Shown here piece by piece: positions 17,602-27,108 of a stretch of 64,000 nucleotides of DNA; position 1 is the first letter of the stretch, and every line of letters starts with the position of its first letter. The stretch comes from Rhodobacter capsulatus (GTDB lineage Bacteria; Pseudomonadota; Alphaproteobacteria; Rhodobacterales; Rhodobacteraceae): positions 41,158 through 105,157 of the forward strand of contig NZ_QKZO01000012.1 in NCBI RefSeq assembly GCF_003254295.1, read 5' to 3'. A model generated the notes under the pieces. It was given only the letters and a program-made list of their open reading frames with translations. It had not been told where the DNA came from and ran no database searches. A program made the position numbers and the translations under genes.

Positions 17602-19260
17602 TCAGCCCTGATCCCGCCAGCGGTTCACCATCGGATAGCGCCGATCCAGCCAGAACGCCCGTGTCGTCAGCCGCGGCCCGGGCGCGGACTGGAACCGCTT
17701 CCATTCGGAAATGTAAAGCAGATGCTCGATCCGTTTCACCGTCGCGCGGTCAAACCCCGCCGCGACGATCTGATCGACTGATTGATCGCCCTCGACCAGC
17801 CGCTCCAGAATCGCATCCAGCACCTCATAGGGCGGCAGGCTGTCCTGATCCGTCTGGTTCTCGCGCAGCTCGGCGCTTGGCGGCTTGTCGATGATCGCAA
17901 CCGGGATCACTTCGCCCGCGGGCGCCCGCATCCAGGGCCGATGCGTGGCGTTGCGCCACCGGCAGGTCTCGAAGACGCGGGTTTTATAAAGGTCTTTCAG
18001 CGGGTTGTAACCTCCCGCCATGTCGCCGTAGATGGTGCAGTAGCCCACCGCCACCTCGGATTTGTTGCCGGTGGTCAGCAGCATCGCGCCGAACTTGTTC
18101 GAGATCGCCATCAGGATCACACCCCGCAGCCGCGACTGGATGTTCTCCTCGGTCACGTCGGGCGCGGTGCCCGCCAGCACATGGGCCAGCGCGCCCTCGA
18201 CCGCCGCCCGGGGCTCCTCGATGGCGACCGTATCGAGCCGCGCCCCCAGCCGCCGCGCCAGATCGGCGGCATCATCAAGCGAGCCCTGCGAGGTGTAGCG
18301 CGAGGGCAGCATCACGCAATGCACGTTCCCGGCCCCGAGCGCATCGGCGGCGATGACCGCCACCAGCGCGGAATCGATCCCGCCCGAGAGCCCCAGAACC
18401 ACCCTGGAAAACCCGGATTTGCGCAGATAATCCTGCAGCCCCAGCACCATGGCGCGGTAATCCTGCTCGATGTCGCCGGGCGGCGGCACGATCTCGCCCG
18501 GCACCGCCCGCCAGCCCGCCGCGCTGCGCTGCAGATCGACATGCACCACCGCTTCCTCGAAGGCGGGCAGCTGCACCGCCACCTCTCCATCGGGGTTCAG
18601 CACGAAACTGGCGCCATCGAAGAGCTGATCATCCTGCCCGCCGACCATGTTCAGATACAAAAGCGGCAGCCCGGTTTCCGCCACCCGCGCCACCGTCACC
18701 GCGCGGCGCAGATCCAGCTTGCCGCGCCGATAGGGCGAGCCATTGGGCACCATCAGCACCTCGGCCCCCGCCGCCGCCAAGGCCCCCGCCACATCCGGGT
18801 GCCAGGCATCCTCGCAGACCGGGATGCCCAGCGCCACCGGGCCAAGCCGCAAGGGGTCGCTGACCGGCCCTTGATCGAAGAGCCGCATCTCGTCAAAGAC
18901 ATCGTCATGCGGCAGATGATGCTTGAGCGCGCGGGCGATCACCCGGCCGTCCTTCAGCACCCACCAGGCGTTGTAACTTCCTGTTTCATCGACATAAGGC
19001 CCGCCAATGCCCAGCGCGGGCCCGTCCATCACCTGCGCCGCCAGCGCCCGCATCGCCGCCATCGCATCGCGCAGGAAGGCCGGTTTCAGCACCAGATCCT
19101 GGGTCTGATAGCCGGTCAGGAACATCTCGGGCAGCGCCACCAGATCGGCCCCCGCGGCGCGGCCCGCCTGCCAGGCCGCCAGCGCCTTTTCGGTATTGGC
19201 GGCCAGCGCCCCCACCGTCGGGTTCAGTTGCGCAAGGGTGATGCGGAAACGATCTGTCAT
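17602..19260 (-). CDS. nadE: Glutamine-dependent NAD+ synthetase
   Basis: A 552-residue two-domain enzyme. The N-terminal nitrilase-type amidase (1-about 265) has the Glu-Lys-Cys triad in ALPEMFLTGY, LKHHLPHDDVF and IPVCEDAWHPD. The C-terminal synthetase has the PP-loop LGLSGGIDSALVAVIAAD and TTGNKSEVAVGYCTIYGDMAGGYNPLKDLYKT. It makes NAD+ from nicotinate adenine dinucleotide, ATP and glutamine in the cytoplasm. The ATG at 19260 begins the characteristic FRITLAQLNPTVG segment; its ribosome-binding site (agga) is weak. It is transcribed alone, divergent from the MORN-repeat gene. Confidence 0.97.
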   Translation of the reverse strand: MTDRFRITLAQLNPTVGALAANTEKALAAWQAGRAAGADLVALPEMFLTGYQTQDLVLKPAFLRDAMAAMRALAAQVMDGPALGIGGPYVDETGSYNAWWVLKDGRVIARALKHHLPHDDVFDEMRLFDQGPVSDPLRLGPVALGIPVCEDAWHPDVAGALAAAGAEVLMVPNGSPYRRGKLDLRRAVTVARVAETGLPLLYLNMVGGQDDQLFDGASFVLNPDGEVAVQLPAFEEAVVHVDLQRSAAGWRAVPGEIVPPPGDIEQDYRAMVLGLQDYLRKSGFSRVVLGLSGGIDSALVAVIAADALGAGNVHCVMLPSRYTSQGSLDDAADLARRLGARLDTVAIEEPRAAVEGALAHVLAGTAPDVTEENIQSRLRGVILMAISNKFGAMLLTTGNKSEVAVGYCTIYGDMAGGYNPLKDLYKTRVFETCRWRNATHRPWMRAPAGEVIPVAIIDKPPSAELRENQTDQDSLPPYEVLDAILERLVEGDQSVDQIVAAGFDRATVKRIEHLLYISEWKRFQSAPGPRLTTRAFWLDRRYPMVNRWRDQG

Positions 19261-19346
19261 GCTGGATCCTGTCTGTTGCCCCTGATGTAACGCCAAGGGC
19301 GGGCGGGGAAAAGCACCCGGGCGCGAAATCCGCGGCCGCCGGGCGC

Positions 19347-19375
19347 TTGTCACGCTTTTGGCACGCCATTAGGTT
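19347..19375 (+). promoter_or_regulatory. Possible sigma-70 promoter of the MORN-repeat gene
   Basis: ttgtca at 19347-19352 and taggtt at 19370-19375 are spaced 17 bases and lie 34 bases before the start. The -35 box is good, the -10 box mediocre. Confidence 0.4.
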
Positions 19376-19408
19376 TGCGCCGATCGGGCCATCAGGCGGG
19401 GGAAAAGC

Positions 19409-20863
19409 ATGGGGCAAGCGGGCAAGCGGGGGCTGATGCTGGCGGCGGCGCTGGTTTTCGCCGGGGCGGCGCAGGCCGAAGAGGTGCAGACCAAGCAATA
19501 TCAGGACGGCGGCATTTACGAGGGCACGTTCAAGGACGGCAAGCAGGACGGCCATGGCAAATACCGCCTGCCCTCGGGTTACGAATACGAAGGCGACTGG
19601 CGCGCGGGCGAAATCGTCGGTCAGGGCCGCGCCCGCTTTCCCGACGGCTCGATCTACGAGGGCAGCTTTGCCCGCGGCAAGCCCGAGGGCCGCGGCAAGA
19701 TCACCTATCCCGATGGCGGCACCTACGAGGGCGACTGGGTCGCGGGCGAGATCACCGGCACCGGCGTCGCGCTTTATGCCAACGGCACCCGCTACGAGGG
19801 CCGCTTCGCCAAGGCGCTGCATGACGGCGCGGGCGTGCTGACCGGCGCCGACGGCTACCGCTACGAGGGCGACTGGGTGCAGGGCGTGAAACAGGGTCGC
19901 GGCAAGATCACCTACCCGGACGGCGCCCGTTACGAAGGCGAGATGGCGGGCGGCTTGCGCGCAGGCCGCGGCACGCTGATCCTGAAGACCGGGGTCACCT
20001 ATGAGGGCGACTGGAAGGCCGGTCAGATGGAGGGTCAGGGCGTGCTGATCCAGCCCAATGGCGACCGCTACGAGGGCGCGATGGTGGCGGGCAAGCGGCA
20101 GGGCAAGGGCCGGGTGACCTACGCCAACGGCGATCTTTACGAGGGCGAGTTTCTGGCCGACAAGCCGCAGGGTCAAGGCCATTTCCGCGGCGCGGACGGC
20201 TATGACTACACCGGCGGCTGGGTCGAGGGCCGAATCGAGGGCCGGGGCCGGGCGCGTTTCCCCGACGGCTCGGTCTACGAGGGCGATTTCCGCAATGACA
20301 TGCCCGAGGGCACGGGCAAGATCACCTATCCCGACGGCGCCAGCTACGAGGGCGGCTGGGTCGCGGGCAACATCGCCGGCCGGGGCCTGGCGCGTTATGC
20401 GAACGGCCTTGTTTATGAAGGCGAATTTCTGGACGCCCGGCAGCATGGCAAGGGCAGGATGACCTATCCCGACGGCTATGTCTATGACGGCGACTGGGCC
20501 GACGGCACAAGGCAGGGCCGCGGCCGCGCCACCCATCCCGACGGCACGATCTACGAGGGCGGCTTCGAGGCCGGGCAGCGCTCGGGCCGGGGCAAGCTGA
20601 TCACGCCCGACGGCTTCACCTATGACGGCATGTGGCGCGACGGCGAGATCGACGGGCCGGGCAAGGCCAGCTATGCCAATGGCGATGTCTACGAGGGCAA
20701 TTTCGTGCAGGGCCGCCGTCAGGGCAAGGGGGTGATGCGCTACGCCTCGGGCAAGGTCGCGGGCGGCACCTGGGCCGAGGACCGTCTGGCCGAACCGGCC
20801 GAAGCGCTGCCCCCTCCCCCGCCGCCGCAACCGCAAGCCCAACCGCCCGGAAGCGCCGAGTGA
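19409..20863 (+). CDS. Secreted MORN-repeat protein with 18 repeats
   Basis: A 484-residue protein with an N-terminal signal peptide (LMLAAALVFAGAAQA) followed by about 18 consecutive 23-residue MORN repeats of the form YEGxWxxGxxxGxGxxxxxDG, from residue 31 to about 445. It ends in a proline-rich tail (PPPPPPQPQAQPPG). MORN repeats form an elongated beta-hairpin sheet used as a scaffold or membrane-associated platform; a periplasmic location is inferred. The start at 19409 has ggggga upstream. Repeats are very alike at the DNA level, so copy number may vary between strains. No catalytic domain is present and the role is unknown. Confidence 0.85.
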   Translation: MGQAGKRGLMLAAALVFAGAAQAEEVQTKQYQDGGIYEGTFKDGKQDGHGKYRLPSGYEYEGDWRAGEIVGQGRARFPDGSIYEGSFARGKPEGRGKITYPDGGTYEGDWVAGEITGTGVALYANGTRYEGRFAKALHDGAGVLTGADGYRYEGDWVQGVKQGRGKITYPDGARYEGEMAGGLRAGRGTLILKTGVTYEGDWKAGQMEGQGVLIQPNGDRYEGAMVAGKRQGKGRVTYANGDLYEGEFLADKPQGQGHFRGADGYDYTGGWVEGRIEGRGRARFPDGSVYEGDFRNDMPEGTGKITYPDGASYEGGWVAGNIAGRGLARYANGLVYEGEFLDARQHGKGRMTYPDGYVYDGDWADGTRQGRGRATHPDGTIYEGGFEAGQRSGRGKLITPDGFTYDGMWRDGEIDGPGKASYANGDVYEGNFVQGRRQGKGVMRYASGKVAGGTWAEDRLAEPAEALPPPPPPQPQAQPPGSAE

Positions 20864-20915
20864 GGCCCCGCCCGATGCAATCCTGCCGCGATTTTTCGCA
20901 TCCCTCCTGCCGTTA

Positions 20916-20945
20916 TTGGCAACTATCCCGCGAATGCGGTAGAAT
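20916..20945 (+). promoter_or_regulatory. Sigma-70-type promoter of the histidine kinase gene
   Basis: ttggca (20916-20921) and tagaat (20940-20945) each match consensus at five of six positions with an 18-base spacer. Transcription would start near 20952, about 50 bases before the chosen start codon. Confidence 0.65.
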
Positions 20946-21001
20946 GGTAAGAAATCGGTAGGGGAAACCGGGGTATTGCTGAGACAGGCGGGATTCGGCC
21001 T

Positions 21002-22492
21002 GTGTGGGCGGTCCGCGCGGAACAGCCCGCAGCGATCGGGCAGGTGGGTGTGTTGGCAAGTCAGCAGTCCGACATTGATGGCATCGACGGCCGCAAGGAA
21101 ATCGACCGCCTGTTCGATCTGGAATACGGTCGGCGGCTGGATGCGGCCTTCCGTTTCGGCCTGATCCTTTCCGTGGGCGTGGTGCTGCATTTCTACCTCG
21201 ACGGCCTGATGGCGGTCTGGTGGATCGCGGCGCAGGCCGTCGGGCACGTCGTCCATTTCCTGTTCCTGCGCAGCCGCGGCGAGACCTGCTCGCGCCGCGA
21301 GGTGCTGATTGCAGGGGCGGTGTTCTGGTATCTGGTCGCCGCCTTCATCTGGCTGCCCGCCGAGATGATCACCACCGCGGATCCGGCCTTGCGGATCGGC
21401 GGCGCGGCGGGGATGGGGGCGATGCTCGTCTTCCTGATCTATCGCTCGGACCGGGTGCTGGCGATCATGCTGGGCGAGATCGCGGTGATCGGCGCGGCCA
21501 TCGCCTGGGTGGTGTTCCGCACCATCCAGCAGCTGGACCATCCCGGCGCGATCCTTGGCACGATCCTGGCCGCGGCGGGGCTGCATGTCTATTTCTCGCT
21601 GACGCTGCTGGCGCATCGGCGCATCCGGATCGAGGCCGAACGGGCCGCGCTGCGCTCGGTCCAGGCGCAGAAGATGGAGGCGATCGGCCAGCTTGCGGGC
21701 GGGGTTGCCCATGATTTCAACAACATCCTGACCGCGGTGATCGGCAATCTCGATCTTTACGACGCCATGGACACCGAGGCCGAACGGCTCAATGCGGTGA
21801 CCGAGGCGAAGACGGCGGCCTTGCGCGCGGCGGAACTGGTCAAGCAGCTGCTCGCCTATGCGCGGCGCACGCAGATGCGGATCACCCGGCGCGATGTCGG
21901 GGCGCTGCTCGAACAGCTGCAACTGCTGACGCGGCGGCTTCTGCCCGCCTCGATCACCCAGGATTTCGAGGCGCCGCAGACGCCGCTCTGGGTCGCGCTG
22001 GATGAAAACCAGTTCATCACCGCGCTGGTCAATCTGGTCGTCAACGCCCGCGATGCCATGCCCGCGGGCGGCACGCTGACGGTCTCGGCGCGGCCGGTGC
22101 ATCTGTTCACCGACGACGTGCAGCCCGATGGCACGGTCCTGCCCGCGGGCGATTACGCGGAGGTGACGGTGGCCGATACCGGCACCGGCATCCCGCCCGA
22201 GATCATCCGCCGCGTCACCGAACCCTTCTTCACCACCAAGGCCGTGGGCCAGGGCTCGGGGCTGGGGCTGAGCATGGTCGATGGCTTCGCCCGGCAATCG
22301 GGCGGCCTGCTGACCATCGACAGCTCGTCCGAGGGCACGGCGATGCATCTTCTGCTGCCGATCGCCCCGGCCGAGGAAACCCGGCCCGACACCGCCGAAG
22401 ACACGCCGCCGCCCGAGGCGCCGCAGCCGCAAGGCCGGGCGCAGCCGGGCGGGCGCGGCCCCGCGCCCGGGCTGCGGATCTCGCAGGCCTGA
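21002..22492 (+). CDS. Membrane-bound sensor histidine kinase
   Basis: About 496 residues. An N-terminal block with five to six hydrophobic segments (residues 50-205) is followed by a NtrB-like HisKA region with the phospho-acceptor in [18 protein letters not shown], and an ATPase domain with N box [23 protein letters not shown] and [18 protein letters not shown]. The C-terminal 50 residues are proline-rich; no receiver domain and no adjacent response regulator gene are seen, so the partner lies elsewhere. A GTG at 21002 is used; GTG codons at 21044 or 21050 are alternatives with comparable context. The signal sensed is unknown. Confidence 0.85.
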   Translation: MWAVRAEQPAAIGQVGVLASQQSDIDGIDGRKEIDRLFDLEYGRRLDAAFRFGLILSVGVVLHFYLDGLMAVWWIAAQAVGHVVHFLFLRSRGETCSRREVLIAGAVFWYLVAAFIWLPAEMITTADPALRIGGAAGMGAMLVFLIYRSDRVLAIMLGEIAVIGAAIAWVVFRTIQQLDHPGAILGTILAAAGLHVYFSLTLLAHRRIRIEAERAALRSVQAQKMEAIGQLAGGVAHDFNNILTAVIGNLDLYDAMDTEAERLNAVTEAKTAALRAAELVKQLLAYARRTQMRITRRDVGALLEQLQLLTRRLLPASITQDFEAPQTPLWVALDENQFITALVNLVVNARDAMPAGGTLTVSARPVHLFTDDVQPDGTVLPAGDYAEVTVADTGTGIPPEIIRRVTEPFFTTKAVGQGSGLGLSMVDGFARQSGGLLTIDSSSEGTAMHLLLPIAPAEETRPDTAEDTPPPEAPQPQGRAQPGGRGPAPGLRISQA

Positions 22493-22565
22493 CCCCGCGC
22501 CGCCATTTTCCGGGCCGCGCATTTTCGGGCTTTTCATTTTCCCGCCGCCCCGCCATAGTCCCGTC

Positions 22566-22658
22566 ATGGCACGGAACACGATCAGTTTCATCGGCAAGCG
22601 CGGGGCTTTCGCCCCCCTTCTTTCCGTGCGCGGCCTCCTTCTTCTGAGCCTGCTCTGA
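22566..22658 (+). CDS. leuL: Leucine-rich leader peptide of leuA (attenuation)
   Basis: A 30-residue ORF (MARNTISFIGKRG...) whose last 13 residues are LLSVRGLLLLSLL: eight leucines, four of them consecutive, immediately before the stop. It ends 124 bases before leuA. This is the standard design of a ribosome-stalling leader that senses charged leucyl-tRNA. Leucine-leader attenuators before leuA are known in proteobacteria including alphaproteobacteria by comparative genomics. The placement and composition make chance very unlikely. Confidence 0.85.
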   Translation: MARNTISFIGKRGAFAPLLSVRGLLLLSLL

Positions 22659-22734
22659 GCGTGCCCCCGGGCGCGACCGCTCAGATGTATCAGCGCCCAC
22701 CCCCCGAACCCCAGGCGAGACGCTGGCATTCGGG
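22656..22734 (+). promoter_or_regulatory. Attenuator region between leuA leader peptide and leuA
   Basis: Alternative pairings are visible: tgagcg (22656-22661) with cgctca (22678-22683); cgct (22678-22681) with agcg (22692-22695); cagcg (22691-22695) with cgctg (22721-22725); and a longer hairpin with arms at 22703-22708/22729-22734 and 22711-22714/22723-22726. The first pairing overlaps the leader stop codon, so a ribosome stalled at the Leu codons would disturb it. A clear T tract is missing, so which hairpin terminates is uncertain. Confidence 0.6.
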
Positions 22735-22782
22735 AGACCGCAAGGCTAAGACACCGACATTGAACATTCTCAGGCCCAGACC

Positions 22783-24342
22783 ATGACCGACAAATCCCGC
22801 GTTCTGATTTTTGACACCACGCTGCGCGATGGCGAACAATCGCCCGGCGCCACCATGACGCATGACGAAAAGCTCGAAATCGCCATGCTGCTCGACGAAA
22901 TGGGCGTCGACATCATCGAAGCCGGCTTCCCCATCGCCTCGGAAGGCGATTTCGAAGCCGTCTCGGCGATCGCCAAAGCCTCGAAAAACTCGGTCATCGC
23001 CGGGCTCTCGCGCGCCAATTACAAGGACATCGACCGCTGCTGGGAGGCGGTGAAACATGCCGCCCGGCCGCGCATCCACACCTTCATCGGCACCTCGCCG
23101 CTGCACCGGGGCATCACCAACCTCGGCACCGAGGAGATGCTGGAACGCATCCACGACACCGTGACCCATGCGCGCAACCTCTGCGCCGATGTGCAATGGT
23201 CGGCGATGGACGCGATCCGCACCGAGCGCGACTATCTGTGCCGCGTCGTCGAATGCGCGATCAAGGCGGGCGCCACCACGATCAACATCCCCGACACCGT
23301 GGGCTACACCCTGCCCTCGGAGAGCTCGGACATCATCGCGATGCTGCTCGAAAAGGTGCCGGGCGCCGACGAGGTGATCTTTGCCACGCATTGCCACAAC
23401 GACCTTGGCATGGCGACGGCGAATGCCCTGGCCGCGGTTTCGGCGGGGGCGCGGCAGATCGAATGCACGATCAACGGTCTGGGCGAGCGCGCGGGCAACA
23501 CCGCGCTTGAGGAAGTGGTGATGGCGATCAAGGTCCGCCGCGATCTGATGCCCTTCACCACCGGCATCGACACGACGAAGATCATGAATCTGAGCCGCCG
23601 CGTCGCGCAGGTCTCGGGCTTCCCGGTGCAGTTCAACAAGGCCGTCGTCGGCAAGAACGCCTTCCTGCATGAATCCGGCATCCATCAGGACGGCGTGCTG
23701 AAAAACGTCGAAACCTTTGAAATCATGCGCCCTGCCGACATCGGCCTGACCGAAACCAACATCGCGATGGGCAAGCATTCGGGCCGCGCCGCCTTGCGCA
23801 CCAAGATGCGCGATCTGGGCTTCGAGCTGGCCGACAACCAGTTGAACGACGTCTTCGTGCGCTTCAAGGCCTTGGCCGACCGCAAGAAGGAAGTCTATGA
23901 CGACGACCTGATCGCGCTGTTGACCGACAGCACCGCGAACACCGACCACGACTTCCTGCAGGTGAAATGGCTGCGCGTGATCTGCGGCAGCGACGGGCAG
24001 GAAGCGGAACTGAAGATGCTGGTCGATGGCGTTGAAAAGACGGCGAAATGCGCGGGCGACGGCCCGGTGGACGCCTGTTTCAAGGCGGTGCAGGCGATCT
24101 ATCCGACCACGGCCGAGCTGAAGATCTATCAGGTCCATGCCGTGACCGAAGGAACGGACGCGCAGGCCACCGTCTCGGTGCGTCTGGCCGAGGATGGCCG
24201 GATCGTCACCGGCTCGGCCGCCGATACCGACACCATCCTCGCCTCGGTCAAGGCCTATGTCGGCGCGCTGAACCGTCTGCGCGTGCGCAGCCAGAAGACC
24301 GCGCCCGATGCCGATGTGAAATCGATCAGCTACAGGCTGTAA
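22783..24342 (+). CDS. leuA: 2-isopropylmalate synthase
   Basis: A 519-residue enzyme catalysing the first committed step of leucine synthesis (2-oxoisovalerate plus acetyl-CoA to 2-isopropylmalate). The HMGL-like catalytic barrel has FDTTLRDGEQSPG at 10-22, THCHNDLG and NGLGERAGN. GIHQDGVLKN and the C-terminal regulatory domain (about 390-519) that binds leucine are present, so it is LeuA rather than homocitrate or citramalate synthase. It follows the leucine leader peptide and is followed by a terminator, so it is monocistronic and controlled by attenuation and probably feedback. Confidence 0.97.
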   Translation: MTDKSRVLIFDTTLRDGEQSPGATMTHDEKLEIAMLLDEMGVDIIEAGFPIASEGDFEAVSAIAKASKNSVIAGLSRANYKDIDRCWEAVKHAARPRIHTFIGTSPLHRGITNLGTEEMLERIHDTVTHARNLCADVQWSAMDAIRTERDYLCRVVECAIKAGATTINIPDTVGYTLPSESSDIIAMLLEKVPGADEVIFATHCHNDLGMATANALAAVSAGARQIECTINGLGERAGNTALEEVVMAIKVRRDLMPFTTGIDTTKIMNLSRRVAQVSGFPVQFNKAVVGKNAFLHESGIHQDGVLKNVETFEIMRPADIGLTETNIAMGKHSGRAALRTKMRDLGFELADNQLNDVFVRFKALADRKKEVYDDDLIALLTDSTANTDHDFLQVKWLRVICGSDGQEAELKMLVDGVEKTAKCAGDGPVDACFKAVQAIYPTTAELKIYQVHAVTEGTDAQATVSVRLAEDGRIVTGSAADTDTILASVKAYVGALNRLRVRSQKTAPDADVKSISYRL

Positions 24343-24359
24343 TCCGTCCAACCACGAAA

Positions 24360-24393
24360 GCCCCCGGACCTTGCGGCCCGGGGGCATTTTCTT
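24360..24393 (+). terminator. Rho-independent terminator of leuA
   Basis: An 8-bp GC stem (24360-24367 with 24378-24385) is followed by attttctt, 17 bases after the leuA stop. It may also serve the convergent RTX gene. Confidence 0.85.
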
Positions 24394-24399
24394 GCGGGT

Positions 24400-26277
24400 T
24401 CAGAACAGGAAGTCGGCCTCGGTCAGCCCGCCGGTGCCGACAAGCGCGTCGATCTGAAACACCAGATCGGGGGCAGCATCGGCATCGGTGAAGACGCTGA
24501 CCACGGTCGCGCCATTGACCAGATTGGTCACCACCGCCCCGGCGCCATCGGCCACCAGCGCCAGATGGAATTCGGCCCCGGGCGCCAGCGCCGACAGGTC
24601 GATCCTGTCCACGCCCAGCTCGAAACGGGTGATATGGTCGCTGCCGCCGACCGAGTTGAGCGAGTCGGCCGTGGTCAGGAAGACGAAGGTGTCCGCCCCC
24701 GCGCCGCCCTCCATCGTGTCGGCCCCGGTGCCGCCGATCAGCACATCGGCGCCGTCCTCGCCGCGCAGCAGGTCATTCTCGCTGCCGCCGTCCAGCCGGT
24801 CGTTGTCGCTGCCGCCCGAAAGCTGATCCGCGCCCGCGTCACCGAACAGCGCATCCGCCCCGCTGTTGCCGAACACCCGGTCATCGCCCGCATCGCCATG
24901 CGCCAGATCGTCCCCCGCCCCGCCCGAGACCAGATCATTCCCGGTCCCGCCCGAGAGCGTGTCGGCGTCGACCCCGCCCGAAAGCGTATCATTGCCCGCA
25001 TCGCCACTGACCCGGTCGGCCCCGGCCTCGCCCTCCAGCCGGTCCGCGTCATCGCCGCCCGACAGCTGATCGCCCTCGGTGCCGCCAAACAGCGTATCCG
25101 CCCCGGCGCTGCCCGCAAGCGTATCGGCGCCGCTGTCGCCGACCAGCACATCGGCGCCCTCGCGGCCGTCGATCCGGTCCGCGCCCGCGCCCCCCTCCAG
25201 CCGGTTGCCCAGCGCATCGCCCGAAATCGCATCCGCCCCCGACGAGCCGATGACATTTTCAAAGCCGTGATAGGTGGTGGCAAAGCTGCGCCCGCTGACC
25301 AGGTCGATGCCGTTGAAGACACCGGGCGGCAGCAAGACCGCGGGCAGCGAGGCGAAGCTGAGCGTGTCGATCCCGGCGCCGCCTTCCAGACGGTCGGCCT
25401 CCGCGCGGCTTTCGAGCTGCACGACATCGTTGCCGCTGCCGCCGTCCACCGTGTCATTGCCCGCCCCGCCCGCAAGCGTGTCGGCATCGGCCCCGCCGGT
25501 CAGCACGTCATGGCCCGTGCCGCCCGACAGGGCGTCATTGCCCGCATCGCCGGACAGCCGGTCGTCATGTTCGCCGCCGGCCAGCTGATCGTTGCCGGTG
25601 CCGCCCGACAGCTGGTCGTTGCCGGTGCCGCCCGACAGCATGTCGGTCCCGTCGCCGCCCGAAAGCGTGTCGGCGCCGCTCTCGCCAAACAGCCGGTCAT
25701 TGCCGCTGCCCCCGGCCAGACCGTCATTCTCGGTGCCGCCCAGGATCGTGTCATTGCCGCTGCCGCCATCGATCAGGTCGTTGCCGCCAAGGCCGAAGAT
25801 CCGGTCGTTGCCGCCAAGGCCCAAAAGCCGGTTGGCCACGCTCGACCCGGTCAGGCTGTCGCTGAAGCTGCTGCCGGTCACGTTCTCGATGCTGATCAGC
25901 CGGTCGCCCGCGGCCAGCCCGCCCGATTGCGCCGCGCTGGACCCCAGGTTGACGGTGATCGCCGCGCCCGAGCGGCTGTAATCGACAGTGTCGCTGTCGG
26001 CGCCGCCGTTGATCGTGTCGCGGCCTTCGCCCGCCACGATCGTGTCATTGCCCGCCTCGCCGAAGATCTGATCATCGCCCGAGAGGAAGCCCGCCAGTGC
26101 CGAATCGACGATGCGGTCATGGCCGGTGCCGCCGAAGACGGTGTCGTTGCCGTCGGTGATGGTGATCGTGTCATTGCCGCCCAGCGCCGCGACGCGGTCG
26201 TTGCGGAAGCCGGGGATGCCGAAGGAGAAGGCGTCGTCGAGGCTGTTGGAGCCGTTTGTGCCGATGATGTCCGACAT
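24400..26277 (-). CDS. RTX (hemolysin-type calcium-binding) repeat protein
   Basis: A 625-residue, highly acidic protein made almost wholly of GGxGxDxxx nonapeptide repeats in blocks (about residues 30-130, 160-310, 350-545), which fold into calcium-binding beta-rolls. No Sec signal is present; the C-terminal region (TFVFLTTADSLNSVGGSDHITRF... to TEADFLF) resembles the uncleaved type I secretion signal of such proteins. No enzymatic domain is seen, so it may be a surface-layer, adhesin or matrix protein. No type I secretion genes are in the window. The start at 26277 is MSDIIGTNGSN with an aaagg site. It is divergent from a Crp/Fnr gene 129 bases away. Confidence 0.88.
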   Translation of the reverse strand: MSDIIGTNGSNSLDDAFSFGIPGFRNDRVAALGGNDTITITDGNDTVFGGTGHDRIVDSALAGFLSGDDQIFGEAGNDTIVAGEGRDTINGGADSDTVDYSRSGAAITVNLGSSAAQSGGLAAGDRLISIENVTGSSFSDSLTGSSVANRLLGLGGNDRIFGLGGNDLIDGGSGNDTILGGTENDGLAGGSGNDRLFGESGADTLSGGDGTDMLSGGTGNDQLSGGTGNDQLAGGEHDDRLSGDAGNDALSGGTGHDVLTGGADADTLAGGAGNDTVDGGSGNDVVQLESRAEADRLEGGAGIDTLSFASLPAVLLPPGVFNGIDLVSGRSFATTYHGFENVIGSSGADAISGDALGNRLEGGAGADRIDGREGADVLVGDSGADTLAGSAGADTLFGGTEGDQLSGGDDADRLEGEAGADRVSGDAGNDTLSGGVDADTLSGGTGNDLVSGGAGDDLAHGDAGDDRVFGNSGADALFGDAGADQLSGGSDNDRLDGGSENDLLRGEDGADVLIGGTGADTMEGGAGADTFVFLTTADSLNSVGGSDHITRFELGVDRIDLSALAPGAEFHLALVADGAGAVVTNLVNGATVVSVFTDADAAPDLVFQIDALVGTGGLTEADFLF

Positions 26278-26406
26278 GGAAGTGACCTTTCGGTTGGGGT
26301 TGCGTGGGCTCACCTTGCCCGGTTGCGGGCGGTCGCGCTGTTCCGCAGGGAACAGGCTTGCCAGACGGCCCCGGCCCGGCCAGCATGGGGCAGGAAAGGG
26401 GCCAAC

Positions 26407-27108
26407 ATGCGGGATCTGGCGGCCAAACCGGCGTTCTGGCGCTCTTTCGCGCTGTTTGAGGGGCTCGATGCGGCGGCGCTGGCGGCGCTTGCGGGGTTGG
26501 CGCGGCAACGGCAATGGCAGCCGGGCGAGGTGCTGTTTCAGCGCGGCGATCCGGGCGACTGGATGGTGGCGCTGGCGGCGGGGCGGGTGAAGCTGACGCT
26601 TCTGGCGCCGGGCGGGCGCGAGCTGATCCTGCGCCATGCCGAGGCGGGCGACACGCTCGGCGAATTCGCGCTCGTCGATGGCGGGCCGCGTTCGGCCGAG
26701 GCGACGGCGGTGCAGGCGACGACCGGCTTCGTGCTCGACCGGGCGCGGTTCAGCGCGCTGGCCGAGGCGCATCCGGCGCTGGGCCTCTCGGTCGCGCGCT
26801 ATTTCTGCCGCCGCCTGCGCGAAACGACCGAGCAGCTGGAGGGCATCGCGCTTTATCGGCTGGAAGCCCGGCTGGCGCGGTTTCTGCTGTTCACCCTGCG
26901 CCAGCTGAATGGCGCCGATCTGCCGCCGACGGCGGTCTTGCGGCTGGAAATCTCGCAAGGCGATCTGGCGGCGGTGCTGGGCGCGAGCCGTCCCAAGGTC
27001 AACCGGGCGCTGCAGGCGCTGGAAGCCGCGGGGGCGATCAGGCGTCAGGACGGGGCCTGGACGCTTGACATGGCGGCGCTTTCCGCCGCCGCCGAGCCGG
27101 AGGCGTGA
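26407..27108 (+). CDS. Crp/Fnr-family transcriptional regulator
   Basis: A 233-residue regulator with a cyclic-nucleotide-binding fold (about 15-125; GEVLFQRGDPGDWMVALAAGRVKL, GDTLGEFALVDGGPRSAEATA) and a C-terminal winged helix (about 145-220; LEISQGDLAAVLGASRPKVNRALQALEAAGAI). The GEFALVDGGPRSAEA segment is close to the phosphate-binding cassette of cAMP receptors, and there are no N-terminal cysteines for an iron-sulfur cluster, so cyclic nucleotide is the likelier ligand. Its stop overlaps the start of a CHASE2-adenylate cyclase gene (TGATG), which fits a cAMP-sensing unit. The RTX gene is divergent and a plausible target. Confidence 0.88.
   Translation: MRDLAAKPAFWRSFALFEGLDAAALAALAGLARQRQWQPGEVLFQRGDPGDWMVALAAGRVKLTLLAPGGRELILRHAEAGDTLGEFALVDGGPRSAEATAVQATTGFVLDRARFSALAEAHPALGLSVARYFCRRLRETTEQLEGIALYRLEARLARFLLFTLRQLNGADLPPTAVLRLEISQGDLAAVLGASRPKVNRALQALEAAGAIRRQDGAWTLDMAALSAAAEPEA

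Noticed and set aside
18986..22729. 1247-codon minus-strand open frame opposite the MORN and histidine kinase genes
   Set aside because: Periodic Ala/Val-rich sequence is the antisense of MORN repeats, not a real repeat protein.
24565..26406. Long N-terminal extension of the Crp/Fnr frame over the RTX gene
   Set aside because: It is antisense to the RTX repeats; the ATG at 26407 with a good ribosome-binding site gives a normal-length Crp/Fnr protein.
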